A stretch of 64,000 nt of DNA from Azadirachta indica (lineage: Eukaryota; Streptophyta; Magnoliopsida; Sapindales; Meliaceae): positions 4,530,741 to 4,594,740 of the forward strand of contig CM040441.1 in assembly GCA_022749755.1 (NCBI GenBank). Reading direction: 5' to 3'. Under the pieces are notes generated by a model, which was not told where the DNA came from, made no database searches, and was given only the letters and a program-made list of their open reading frames with translations. Shown piece after piece: positions 44,801-57,885 of the stretch (positions are counted from its first letter, which is position 1; each line of letters begins with the position of its first letter). The position numbers and the translations under genes are program-made.

Positions 44801-46204
44801 CTCCCAACTAGCATTTGTAAGTTGAAATCTCTTCACTGGGTAAACCTTGATAACTGCTGGGGACTAGAGAGTTTCCCAGAAATCTCTGAGAAAATGGAAT
44901 GTTTAGAATATATTTCTTTGGCTTTGACAACAATTGATGTGCTACCATCTTCAAGTGATCATATTGAAGGGCAAAGAATTTTGGGCTTGTCAAATGGCTT
45001 TATGCTTGATAACTTGTCAAAGAACCAGTTTAATGTGAGATGTAGAGGTCTGGCATTGCCTCCTTTACCAGGTTTATCTTCTTTGACACGGCTAAACTTA
45101 AGTTATCGTAAGATAATAAACATTCCACCAGATATTGGCTGTCTATTCAAATTGCGATCTTTAGATTTAAGGGGAAACAATTTTGAGAGTTTACCCACAA
45201 GTATAAAGCAACTTTCTCTGTTGAAATACCTTATGTTAAGCCATTGCCATATGCTTCAATCATTACCAGAGCTTCCGGTGCTCAGTCTAAATTATTTAGA
45301 AGTAATGAATTGCAGGCAGCTCCAATTTATGCCAGAGCTTTCTTCATGTCTTGATGAATTGGATGCATCTGAACTGGAAGCAGTATCCAAACGCTGCATT
45401 GGGTTTTCACGGACTGGGATTGGAAACATTGTCAGGTTCATGTTTACTAACTGCCTGAAACTGAGTAAAAAAGCATGCAACAACATTTTGGCAGATTCGC
45501 TGCTAAGAATACAGAATATGGCAACTGCATCACTGAGACTCTTCTATGAAAGGGTAACTCTCTTTCTTTTGCTTTCCTCTGCCTTTCTCTTTCTTTTCCC
45601 ACTGTTTCCCAGGTCTAATAGAAAGATAATGATTTTCATATTACAGAAATTGAGTGCACCTCCTGGAATCAGCATTTGTTTACCTGGAAATCGAATTCCT
45701 AACTGTTTCAGCTATCAAAGTTCAAAATCTTCAATAACGATTCAACTCCCACGGCATTGGTGTAATATAAGGTTCAAGGGATTTGCTATTTGTGTTGTTG
45801 TTGAAGTTGTGGAAGGTTTTAAGGCTCCTACCAATTTTGGAGTTGAGTGTAGGTACTATTTTGGAAGTGAGAGTTTCTCTGAAACCAAATATAGTTGTTG
45901 GCTTGGCTTCTTAATGGGTGGGCTTTTGCCGCGATGCGGAGGAACTTAGAATTGACTCAGACCATCTCTTACTTGGATTTGATCCTTACTTGGATGTTAG
46001 GCTACCAAATGGTGGCCACCATACTGTTGCCTCATTTAAGTTCTTCCTTTACCCACAAAACTACAATTGCACGGTGAAATGTTGTGGGGTGTGTCCACTA
46101 TATGCAAATCCTAGTGAGACAGAATCAGAAAGTTAACAATCCTGATGAGGCTAGCATTGCAAGAGGCAGAAATTATGAGGAGGAAGTTGAACCAATTCCT
46201 AGGA
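41889..46204 (+). CDS. TIR-NB-ARC-LRR immune receptor (TNL B), nearly complete, two frameshifts
   Basis: Five exons with GT-AG borders: TIR 41889-42361, NB-ARC 42738-43826, linker 43992-44303, LRR 44405-45553, C-terminal C-JID from 45647. The TIR domain has DVFLSFRGEDTR and the putative NADase Glu in KWCLNELSKI. NB-ARC has GMGGIGKTT, VLDDV, IIITTRDKQVL, GNPLALKVLG, LDIACFF and MHDLLQEMG. The LRR exon has LPTSI, LPELP and LESFPEI repeats. The C-JID has SICLPGNRIPNCF. One base is missing near 43094 (the related copy at 22315 reads PNIPQY), giving a stop at 43129; with it the exon length is in phase. A second shift near 45920 leads to a stop at 45947, while LGFDPYLDVRLPNGGHHT continues in another frame. 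TNLs detect pathogen effectors and signal through TIR NADase activity. Confidence 0.88.
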
Positions 46205-46675
46205 GAATTTGCTGAACACAAATTGATGCTCTTTAACAATAACAAACTGGACGCAACAGATTAAGCTTTACTTTTAGCACCGTTGCGTGCTTTGATTATA
46301 TTCACTTAGAATTTGTGCTTTTATTCTGTATGTGACCTTGCCAGTTTATTCACCCTTCTATCTAATTTAGTGTATCCTTATACCTATTGATTAATTAAAA
46401 TTCTTGCTATAAATGGGAAGGCTGTCCTTGCCATATTCAGTTCCCAGCCTAAAAGTGAAGTTTTTCAGCTCTTTCATTAACTACACTTTCATTCACAGTG
46501 AATACTGTTCCTTCTTGTTTGGTATAGGAAGCATACAGAGCAAGAACATTGATTTTTGTTTAACATGAATTTATTTCACAGATAGTGCAATTCTTTGCAA
46601 AAGCACTATTTCTGTGCCCTGTTGGTTTAGTACCCCTCTCACATTTACCCTCAAGAAAATTCTTGCGTGTGAAAA
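46205..46675. other. No gene seen; 3' flank of TNL B
   Basis: Non-coding sequence between TNL B and the next relic. The frame at 46560-46823 (minus) is not supported by homology. Confidence 0.4.
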
Positions 46676-47090
46676 AAGGAAAGGAAAGAGGTTCCTGACT
46701 GAACTTATCAAGATTCGTGAATGCAAGAAGATGAAAGGCCAAATTGTAATGGTTTCTACTATGTTGATTCGTCGATGAAGCTATATGCAGATTAGAAGTT
46801 TTAGAGACATGTTCACTGAGCATGAAAATGGTTTCAAGGAGATGCCAGAAAAGGTTCAGTGCTGGAGAGCTGTGTTAACAGAAGCTTCCTATCTGTTTGG
46901 ACATGAATTCATGAAAATATGCTGCCACCAGGTGCAGAAGAATGCACTGAAATTAGAAAATTGCATATGAATTTTATGGTAAGCCCAGCACTACTGGAAC
47001 AACCAGCAGGATTAGCAGATCTGACAATGAGGAAGTGGAACCAATATGCAGAGAGAAGTTCAATGCAACTTAACAAGAAAGTTGCTTTTG
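46676..47090 (+). pseudogene. TNL relic: TIR fragment joined to a C-terminal tail
   Basis: 46690-46920 reads LTELIKIRECKKMKGQIV, then RSFRDMFTEHENGFKEMPEK and VQCWRAVLTEASYLFG, which is the second half of a TIR exon close to that of the 52-kb gene. About 60 bases later, STTGTTSRISRSDNEEVEPI (46990-47050) is the acidic tail found after the C-JID of these TNLs. NB-ARC and LRR are missing between them, so an internal deletion of about 4 kb joined the two ends. The 3' flank (47280-47390) matches that of the 52-kb gene (56650-56700). Confidence 0.7.
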
Positions 47091-50000
47091 TTACCTAATA
47101 TTTCATAAGAGAGGTGGCTTTCTAACTTTTCTTAGGTATGTCCAACGTTCTAGTCAATTTCTTTTTCTTCATCTTGATGATTTTTTAATCTAATTAATTG
47201 CTTCAAACTCTGAAATTCAGTTCTGTCCTCTTTTTTGTTCATTCTAGGTCCAATATCACATTGGAAAATGACATTTGATTAGTGGAGGCGAAGAAGGGAA
47301 GTTCAGCTTTTTGTGTAAAGCATACGATGCAATGATGTTTATTCTTTATTAACACAATTTATTTCAAAGAAATGAAGTTTTGGCAGATGCAAGATTTCTC
47401 CGTTCCAGCACCAATTCCAACTTGGACAAAGTGATGACTAATGGTCTAAAGGTTAGCATAAGACTAAAGATATCTTTTATTTCCTTTCCTTTTCTCCTTA
47501 CTATTCTCCCTTAACATTTCCTTCGATGATTCTTAGATAATTCTTTACATTGATTGGCTTATGACCACATTCTAAACTTAGCTCCTCACTGCAAAAATTC
47601 CCATTTCATTAATTTTTTGGTGACTTAATAATTTAGTTTTCGCACTTTACCTTGATGAATATGTTCTGTTTTGGCTAAAACTATGATGGAATCAATTGAG
47701 AGTTACAGATGTATTAGCCTTTAGTAATTTCCTAATTCCATTAAATTAATTTGAATTTTATATGTGTTTGTATTGAACTTTTACGTGTGAATGTTGTTTT
47801 GTCCTGACTCCTTATTATGTTTCAATCCTCTGATTCCTTGGATATAAGCTGGTAAAAGAAAAATTAATCTTTTAACTCAAAGAAATAAAAACATATAAAA
47901 AAGAATTGGCTAGGACAGTTGTAAATGGGGAATATCACTCTGTTTCCCTACGGAATGTTGTTTGCAAAATTATAAAAAGGTTCATTCAGGAACATTTAGA
48001 CCATCTTCTGCTGTGCCATGCAAAATTCAACAGGAAGCTAGAATAATCCTTCAAGGCTAGACAATTTGATGAGACCATAAGCTAAGTTAACTAAGATTTC
48101 CTCATTGAAGTATTTTGTTGCCATTTTGATAACATTTTTTTTTTTTTTTAAATAACTTTTAGAAGTATCCATTATTATTTAATAACAATAATTTTGTTTT
48201 ACCCATTAATTTTAAATTTAAGTTTTTACTGCTGCACTATCAGTTTCTGTGGATTGCTTCTTAACTTGAAACTGCCATCATTCCATTCGAAGATGAGATA
48301 ACGGTTATAGCTTGAATCAAAGCCATCTTTGAGCTATTTGGTCGACTATATATGCCTTTACTGTAGAAGTTTGCTTAACTTGATCTGTTATTCAAAGCAC
48401 TCAAGGGAAGAACATTAATTTAATAGTAATTTATTTTATTTTTTTAGCGTAATTCTATGCACAAGCGAGATTTCCCTACTCTACTATAAGGAACCCTCTG
48501 TTCAATTTTGTTGACAATTTCAAAGCTATCCTTATTTACAATTTCTTGATTAATTTTAGGTGGATATTTTATATTTATCAAAGTTTTTGCCAGTTTTCAG
48601 ATTGAACTCCCTACTGCAAGAAAGTGTTGTAATATCATGGAGACAAAGTTATCTCAGCTTAGAGCCTTTTCAAAGCAGATTTTTATGTCTTTCTTCTGGT
48701 AGTTTTCATACGCTTGTAACGTCTGTCATTTATACTCTTTGTAAAAATAAGTTATACCATTGTGGCCAGTGTTTAACATTGTTAACCATAATCCAGAACC
48801 CATTCTGACAAATATTTGTAATAGTGGAGCTCAGATCACATCAGGTGCTTAGAATCTGGAAATTGTGCATGTTATCATAGTTGTGCAGAAAAACAAGAAA
48901 CAGTAATAGGCATTTTCATCAGTGGAGAGAATGAAACAAAACGGGAAGCAAGAAGCTAAATGGTCGCATCCAGGCCAGCAGTTACGAATACGCAGATGGA
49001 GCTGAAAATGTGCCAATCAAGAGATTTCATCTAAAGTCCGAATCCTCGAGTTTTAAGAAATGCTACACAACGGATTTCATGAAGGATTTCCTAGACAGAC
49101 TAGCTGCATTCGTGAAAATTAAATGTAAAGAAATGCTCCATATATCATTGATAAAATTTTCCGTGGAAACAGAAAAGTTCATGATCTGGGACAATGATAT
49201 GTTTAAGTAATTGTTGTAAGAGGTATCTAAACGCAGCATCCTGCTTTTGTGATCATTGTAAACTTGAACATTCTTTTCAACGTTGATGTAACATAATAGA
49301 TCAACTGCAATTTTGCAAGCACTTTGTTCAGCTTCTTAATATGTAATCTTCAGTGTAATAAGCTTCAGGTAAGACTCACTTGCATAATTCAATTGGCAAT
49401 TCAAACACAAAACGTTCATATTGATTTCCTGCAAGTATTCTAAGCTCTGTTGATTTCTTGCGTGCTCAATAACACAATAAACTGGCAACTCAAAAGCTCT
49501 ACGCTGAAAAGGGTTTCCTTGGCTTGCCGCATAACATTCTAATGGCCTCAAAAATCGGAGTTAGTCCTCATCTCGAACTGCAGATTGGAGAGGAGACTCT
49601 GAGCTATGAACAGCTCACATACTGTGTGAATACAGTGGAACTGGAACTTGAACTTAATCTGGCCTTGGATTTTTTTATTGGGCCTTTGGGTTGAAATTTA
49701 ATGATTCACTATATTGGATTAATTGTCCTGATAATCTTATATGCAGGGATTGTTTTGAATATTGAACTTCGTCATACAGTAGAGGAATACTGAGACACAA
49801 ACCACGGTACTTAATATGAAATTCTCGATTGCGTCGGGTCTTCGAGAAAGAAAAGTGAGAATTTTATGGTTCGCTTAAAGGCTCCGTGACAATATTTATT
49901 TCCAGCAGGCATGATTATGGCATCTAACTAGGCAAAGACTGTGGACCCTGATCTTCTATTCTTCTGCTTCTTGGAAAGCTTGCCCCAAAGTTTGATTACC

Positions 50001-50515
50001 CTTTGCCTCGTAGACCGGGAAACAAGCTTGTTTAATGTTTTCCGGTATGTGTTGTGAATGTCACACTTTTTCTTTTTTATGGTTTGTTGCTTGCTTAACT
50101 TTAATCGGCGGTTTCTTTTAATTCTTATAATGCATGGGTTTGTATTGCCAAAGGTGAATTTGTGGGCTTTTGCATCGCAGCCAAATAAGCAAAGCTGCCG
50201 AGGTTTTCAGTTAGCTTTTGAATTTTCTTTGATATATTAGCTGGGGGCAAACAGGTGGTGGCGGTTATGAAGATTGTCGTCTGTGTGTTTGAGAACATGA
50301 CTCAATAGCTAAAGTGGGTTTAGAAAACAAGAGGATTTTATGGTTTCTTCGTTGGGGCTGTCTTGTAATGTGTTCGACTTGACTTTGGCTTGCTGTGAAA
50401 ATTTGATTTAACGTGGGATTCGAGTTTCTCTTCAGGAAATGGTAGAAAATGTCTAGATTCTGATGACAAAGCTCCACCCACATCTATATTTACTTCACAT
50501 AATTTCAACAACTCT
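47091..50515. other. No gene recognised in 3.4 kb
   Basis: TNL 3' flank to about 47400, then unique sequence. The frames 48560-48808, 49010-49210 and 50058-50240 (plus) and 49336-49551 and 50265-50483 (minus) show no known domain and no convincing splice partners. The base composition is less AT-rich at 48.8-50.0 kb than around it, so old exons of an unrelated gene cannot be excluded. Confidence 0.4.
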
Positions 50516-51400
50516 TATCTTTGTGTTTCAAGAGCTGCAAAAGTCTTAGGTGCTTTCCAAGCAACATCTATTTTTGATCTCTTTTATCTATTAAATTCTT
50601 ATCGTGCATTTATCTCACAAAGTTCCTGCAGATCTCCTGGACCATAAAAGTGCTAGATTTATGTGGGACAACAATAAAAGAAGTTCCTTCATCAATTAAG
50701 TGCTAGCTAAGCTTGAAAAGTCTTAAGAGCCTTTCGACTAGCATCTGTAAATTGGAATCTTTTTTCATGAAATTTATCTTGATAACTGCTCAAAACTTGA
50801 GTGTTTCACAGAAATCTTGAAGAAAATGGAACATTTGGTATTATATTCATTTGCTCACTGTGTAGTTATTGCATTTAAGGAAGAAAATGGAATATATAGT
50901 ATTATAATGATTTGCTCTTTTTGTAGTTATTGTATTCAAGGAAGTTTCTGATTCTTGTTGCTCCGATATATATTGGATTCTGTTGTAGATATGATTTAGG
51001 AGGAAAATGTTAGTTTAGCTGTTTGAAGGTTGTCTGGTGCCACTGGGCTGAGGACATGTTCACTAACTGGAATCATGTTTTCTTGGATTTGATCCCATTG
51101 TTTATATTAGTCAGTTTAAGGGTAACCATAAAACTGCCTCAGCTGCTATGATTTCAACCCTTGCAATGTTAACCCAAATAACAAAATAAATTTCAAGGCA
51201 GAATATTGTGGGTTGCATCCAGGGTCCAGTATAGCGCTCTCCAACTGAGAACCAAAACAATATTTTTCCTTAGAAGTTTTCCTTCCAGCAGTGAAGAAGA
51301 ATGCACTAATGGAAGTGGCAAACATAAATCCGAAGAGAATTTGCAGAGAGCCAATTCTCACTACTTGACAATAAAGTTCCCTTCTTTCTTCAAAATTTTG
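50516..51400 (+). pseudogene. TNL relic: LRR fragment and C-JID tail
   Basis: 50530-50820 keeps LRR pieces in broken frames: SCKSLRCFPSNI, VLDLCGTTIKEVPSSIK and STSICKLES, collinear with the LRR exons at 44.6 and 54.7 kb. 51060-51400 keeps the C-terminal part: WNHVFLGFDP-like sequence, NFKAEYCG at 51190 and SSEEECTNGSG near 51285, matching the tail after the C-JID at 56.2 kb. TIR, NB-ARC and most LRRs are gone. Confidence 0.65.
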
Positions 51401-52246
51401 ATAAGAGAGGTGGATTATTGCTCATCTTGTTGGACTTCAATCAATTTCTTATGGTCTTTGCTCGTTGTATGTGAGTCTCACTTAATTGTTGTGTTGGATT
51501 TCCATCTGTCTGTTTATGTTGTTGTGTGTGAATATTGTCGTTTTGTTTTGGCTGCTTGCTGAAAAATAAAAGTTGGCATGTACTATTCACTTAGTTTCTG
51601 TATGAGTTAATCCTCAATCTAATTCCAGGTTTATAGAAAATGAATTGAGTAAACCTCTGAATTGATTGCATTTCTATTTAATATTAGACTGTTTCACATA
51701 CGGAGTTTCTTTTTTATGAATTTATTTTTGGGGGCTGGAGTACAGATACTGCTGGCCTACTATTAAATTATTAATACTTCAATCACTTTGGAAACACAAA
51801 ATGCCCTGTTTACTCAGTTATAGGACTAGAATATCAAGAAGAAAATGGTGTGGAAGACTGCACACAACAACTGCTAGTTTGTGAATAAGTAGCTGAATGA
51901 TGTTTATAGAGTGATATAGACACCTGGTCTTCTATATCATGCATTTGAAGACATATTGAATGTTAGTTCAACTATTTAGTTGTCTTATTCTTTCGCAAGC
52001 ATCCTGTTTTTATTTTGTTGCCTGCCTGTTCATGTTGTGTTCACATTATGTTGTCTTTTTCATGGTTTTAAAGTTCTTGACTTGACTTCAACTTACTGGG
52101 CAGAGAACTCAGCTGAGATGAAAGCTCTAAGCACCAAATAAATACAGTTCACACCCACAAATATATATCTATATATGTATGTTCCTATTCTTACATATAC
52201 TGTCAAAATCTCAGTTTCTGTCAAAAAAATCTGAAAAATCTTGTTC
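51401..52246. other. No gene seen; upstream of TNL C
   Basis: AT-rich intergenic DNA. No convincing promoter element was picked out. Confidence 0.4.
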
Positions 52247-55200
52247 ATGGCTTCGTCTTTATCATCTTCTTGCCTCGTTACTCAATGCAAATATGAAGTC
52301 TTCCTCAGTTTTAGAGGATAGGATACCCGTGATAACTTTACCGGCTATCTTGCTGCTGCTTTGCATCGAAAAAGAATAGGAGTATTCATTGATGAAGAAC
52401 TAGAGAGAGGAGATGAAATTTCACTGCGCTTTTGAATGCAATAGAAAGATCAAAGATTTCAATAGTTATTTTCTCAAAAAACTATGCTTCTTCAAGGCGG
52501 TGTTTGGATGAATTTGTCAAGATTCTTGAATGCAAGAAAATAAATGGCCAAATGGTGATCCCTGTTTTCTACCATGTTGATCCATCCGATGTGAGAAAGT
52601 GGACAAGAAGTTCTGGGGATGCTTTTGTTGGGATTGAGAAACATTTCAAGGAAATGCCAGAAAAAGAACAGAAGTGGAGGGCTGCGGTGGTTGAAGCATC
52701 CAATCTATCCGGTTGGTATTCGATGAAAATAAGGTAATCTTCAACTCTTTCTTGTGATTACTCCTTATCGATATTCAAAAATTGATTAAGCAAACTTATT
52801 TAAAAATATAATCATATTGAATAATTTGTTTTTATTTGCCTTCTTATTAGACGTTTTCGTATTCATTTTCTTATTTATTAAGCCTGAGGCAGAACTTGTA
52901 GAAGAAATTGTCAAAAATGTTTTGAAGAAATTGGAAGATATGTCAGTTTCAAATGATTTTGAAAGTTTAATTGGCCTGCATTCTCAAATAGAACTGATTA
53001 AACCATTACTATGCATGGGGTTACAGGATGTTCGAATTATAGGAATTTGGACCATGGGTGGTATAGGTAAAACAACCATTGTTGGTGCTATTTTCAACCA
53101 AATTTGTAATGAATTCCAAGGTAAGAGCTTCATGGCAAATGTTAGAGAAGAATCAGAAAGGGGTGGATTAGTAAACCTATGAGCACAAGTTCTTTTCGAA
53201 ATATTGGAATAAGATATCAAAATAAGGAGTCCTAGTCTTCCTAGATATATTAAAGAAAGGCTCCATCGGATGAAGATTTTTACCATTCTTGATGATGTGA
53301 GTAAATTGGAACAATTAGATTATTTAGTTGGCAGACTTGATAGATTTGGTCCTGGAAGTAGAAGTATTGTAACCACTAGAGATAAACAGGTTCTTGATAG
53401 ATGCAAAGTAGAGTACATTTATGAGGTTGAGAGATTAGACTATCGTGAAGCTAATAAGCTCTTTTGCAGTTATGCCTTTAGACATAGTTATTGTGCTCAG
53501 GATCTCCGAGAGCTATCAGAGAGTGTGAAATATTATGTTGGTGGCAATCCATTAGCTCTTAAAGTATTGGGTTCTTCCTTTTATCTAAAGAGCATAGAAG
53601 AATAGAAAAATTCATTGGAAAAGCTAAAACGGATTTCTGACAATGATATTTATAATGTGTTAAAAATTAGTTATGATGAGCTTACTTGGGAAGAAAAGAA
53701 TATATTTCTAAACATTGCATGATTTTTCAAAGGGGATGATAAAAATGACGTGGTAACAATACTTACTGATCGATACTTTGTGCGTTACGGGCTTAAGGTT
53801 CTTGCTGATAAGTCACTTATAACAATATTTGATAATAAGCTACAAATGTATGATTTGTTGCAAGAAATGGGTAGAGAAATTGTTCGCCAAGAATGTGAAA
53901 AAGAGCCGGGACAACGTAGCAGGTTGTGGCATCATGAGGATGTTTGTTGTGCGCTAAGAAGAAATAACGTAATCAAGTGTGTAGTTACACAAGAGCTTAT
54001 TTTATTTTATTTTTATATATGTTTGATAAAAACTAAAACCCTACAAATTGAGTTTTTAGTAGTTAAGAACTTTGTAATTTTATCGAAGTTTTTACACATA
54101 TTATACTCACCTTCTTTTTTCTTTTGTTTGTCAAGGGTTTGATTCAATTGAAGGCATATTCTTGGATATGTCAAAATAAAGGACATACATCTAGGTTCTA
54201 GAGCCTTTGCAAATATGTCTAATCTCAGATTGCTTAAACTTTTTATGCCCAAGTATTTTCATGTTTCAAATATAAGCTTTAAAGTACATCTTCCCTATGG
54301 TTTGGAATACCTTCCTGATGAATTGTCATATCTTCATTGGCACGGATATCCTTTGAGAATATTGCCAATGAATTTTATTCCGAAGAATCTTATTGAAATT
54401 AGGTTGCCTTACAGAAAAGTTCAACAACTCTGAGAAGACAAAAAGGTAAATTATAATACCCAAAACATATATTTTTTTTCTTTAATATTAGTTGTGAAAT
54501 TAATTGATATATATATATATATATATTGTTACAGGAAGCTTCCAAGTTAAGATCTATTAACCTCTACCACTCCCAATATATCACCAAGATTCGAGACTCA
54601 TTGGGAACCCCAAATCTTGAGAGAATAAATCTTTTGAATTGCATAAACTTGTCTCAAGTTCCCTCTAACATCCAAAATTTCAAAAACCTTGGTCTCTTAT
54701 GTTTGAAGGGCTGCAAAAATCTTAGGCACTTTCCTTGCAACATTCATTTTAAATCTCCTATAACGATTGATTTCTCCTTCTGTGTTAATCTCATAGAGTT
54801 TCCACAATTTCAGGAAATGTAGTAAACCTAGAGTAGTATACAACAATAGAAGAAGTTCCCTCATCAATTGAGAGCCTAGCTAACCTTAGAAAGCTAAACA
54901 TGAGAAATTGCACAAGGTTGAAGAGTATTTCAAGTAGCATTCGTAAATTGAAATCTCTTCATCAGCTTTCCCTTGATTACTGCTTAAACCTTGAGAGTTT
55001 CCCACAAATCTTGGAGCCAATTGAACATTAAAAATCTATATTTGAACATCTAGGAGGGCGTATGAAATTGTTGTTGAGTGATAGCTCTGAACACTGTAGG
55101 TTTCCAGAGAACTTGCAGAATTTAAGATCTTTGAAGTTCATTAATGGAGGTGAGTCAGCCATCAGTCAACTACTATCCTCTGTTACTGGTTTAAACCAAC

Positions 55201-56427
55201 TTGAGGAACTTTCATTTCCTGGATGTAGAAGCTTGGTATTGCCACCGTTATCAAGTTTATCTAATTTAACAGAGCTTCATTTAAGTGATTGTGAAATAGT
55301 GGAAATTCCTCAAGGTATTGGCTTGTTATCCTCCTTGCAAAGATTAAATCTCAGGAAAAATAACTTTGAGAATTTACCTACAAGTATGAAGCAACTTTCT
55401 CAGCTGAGATTCCTTTACTTGAATGATTGCAATATGCTGCAATCATTACCGGAGTTTCCTCCACGTCTAGAGTTTCTAGAAGCACAGAACTGTCTGCAGC
55501 TTCGATCCTTGCCAGAGCTTCCAGAGTGTCTTGAAAACTTAGATGCCTTTGTACTGGAAACGCTAACCCAACGCTCCCACACATTTTCATTGGCTGTAAT
55601 AGAGTTCATATTTAGTAATTGCCCGAAGTTGAATGAAGAAGCAAACAAGATTTTGGCAGATTCACATATAAGAATTCAGCATATGGTAATGGCATCACTA
55701 AGTCGATTCTATGAAAAGGTATGCAATTTCTTTCCATCTCCCCTGTCTTTTTGTTATATTAGTAACCATGCTTTTCAAATTATAGGAATTTAATGCACCA
55801 CCTGGAATCAACATTTGTTTACCTGGAAATGGGATTCCTAAGTGGTTCAGCAATCGATCTTTGGGATGTTCAATAACTATTCAACTGCCACAACATTGTT
55901 GTAATGGTAACTTCATTGGCTTTGCTCTTTTTGCTGTTATTGGAAAGGAGGAATATTCCAACGCTAGTGGCCAATTTTTCCAAGTTGCATGTAGCTACCA
56001 TTTTGAAACTCAAAAGGAACATTCTGATATGATCATTTGCTATTTGAGTAATGGCATATACCTTGAATCGGATCATGTGGTACTTGGTTTTGATCCCTGT
56101 TGGAATGTTAGGGTACCTGAGCCTGATGGAGACAACCATACAACTGTCTCATTTGAGTTCTCACTTGACTATCATTATTACGGAATCAAAAGACATTTCA
56201 AGGTGAAATGTCGTGGGGTTTGTCCACTCTATGCACATCTTAAAGACGCCCAACCCAACACCTTTACTGTAAATATGCAGTCACCAGGTGAAGAAGAATG
56301 TACTCAAATTATGAAATTGCATACTAAACTTCAAAGTGAGGCCAACATGAGTGGAACAACTGAAAATATTCGGAGACTTGATCAGGAGGAAGTGGAACAA
56401 GATCCCAAGACAATTTGCAAGGGGTAA
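52247..56427 (+). pseudogene. TIR-NB-ARC-LRR pseudogene C, full length but multiply broken
   Basis: Same exon plan as TNL B. The TIR starts MASSLSSS at 52247 and has a TAG at codon 25 (52319, where B has Glu of RGED) and a frameshift near 52430. NB-ARC carries GGIGKTT and TTRDKQVLDR but stops at 53180, about 53208, 53603 and 53720 (Cys of IACFF). The MHD motif reads MYD. The linker exon is shifted near 54172. LRR exon 54535-55718 is broken between 54820 and 55060, then open from 55062. The last exon 55786-56427 is fully open and has NICLPGNGIPKWF, LGFDPCWNV and the acidic tail ending KTICKG. The intron 1 acceptor reads AAG before CCTGAG where B has AG|GCCTGAA, which would shift the frame. The 3' half could still be transcribed. 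Confidence 0.88.
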
Positions 56428-57885
56428 ATAGTTGCTTTTTAACAACAAAATTCTTTGTTTTCTCAAATATTTTATAAGAGATGTCATCTATTTGCTTATC
56501 TTATACAAATCCAATGCTCTAATTAACTTCTATTTCTTTATCTTTGTGTAATTGTGTTTATCTTTAATCTAATTAACTGCAGCAAATTGTGTTATTAATT
56601 CAGATTGTATTACTCATGTTCATTTTGAGTCGAATACCGCATTGGAAATTGGCATTTGATTTGTGAAGGTGAAAAGGGGAAGCTCAGCTTTGTATAACAC
56701 ATGCACTTTTGTTTCATGCAGGATTTTTGTACCTCCACTTTAAGCAATCCTATGATCATTTAGTGCATGAATTAATCGAACTTCAACAAAGCGATGAATA
56801 CTAAGTACTCTAATAGCTTTTACAAGATTGCAGGTATCTTGTATTTCTTTTCTTTTGATTTTTCCTTACCCTTACTTGCTTAATATTTATGTCAATAGTT
56901 ATTACAATCAATTGGTTTATGTCCACATTTTGAATTTACCTCATCACTACAAAAAAGAAAATCTATTTTCATTTTTTCCTGTTTCATTAACTTAATTTGG
57001 CCATTATGATTTAATAATTTTCTCGATGTTTAATCATTACATACAATTGTAATTACTTAGTGTTTGATTTTGATTTGTCTTAATTCCTTCACGTAAATGA
57101 ATTGGTAATTAAATTTTGGGAAGCCTCATCACACATAATGAGAAGGATGTTTAGGATCATCATTCAATTTTCTTACGTTCATCAATTCCGAAACAACGCG
57201 TATATTTGATTTATATTTTCTTTTGATGATTAATATTTCTTGCTTAATAAGAAGGTGGATAATTATTAAAAATTATAATATTTTTCATAATTTGGTTCTG
57301 GCAAGTACATACATATTTCAAAACTGTTATGTTGATTGTTTCAACTTTCAACAAGACACTGTGATGGTGTTGGGTTCTTGGTTTTGGCAGATTGTTTATG
57401 ATGCTGGACTTATGGCTTCTGTGAGTTGTAATTTTCTTATTTTGTTCCAAGTTTAAGAGTTAATGTCTCTGTATATATTAAGAGTTGTGTGAGAATATTA
57501 CCAATTTTCTGTCTGATTCCTGAGAAAAATATAAGAGGAAAGAGCAACAGAGTAAATAAAAGTTGGTACTTGTGTGCTGTTATAGTTTCCACATGATTTA
57601 GTCTTTTGGAATGCAAGTTGGTATACAGAAGAATTGATTGAAAGCACCATACAATTGCTAGCATATGTTTTTAACTTGTAGGGCTATTAAACTTCAAAAA
57701 ATACAAATTTAGAAATATAATATTGTAATTTTGTTTATTCACAGTAAGTGAAGAAATTCTTCTAATGGCAGCTATATAAATGGGGAATTTAATGTTGTAA
57801 TTTTGTAAAATGTCCTATTTATGCTCCAACGGCACATGAGTTCACGTGTTGATGTTTAAAAATTGATTTAAAGCAGCTGGGGAAG
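56428..57885. other. No gene seen; 3' flank of TNL C
   Basis: Sequence shared with flanks of other TNL copies near 56640-56720, then AT-rich DNA. The frames at 57223-57456 and 57437-57664 have no known relatives. Confidence 0.45.
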
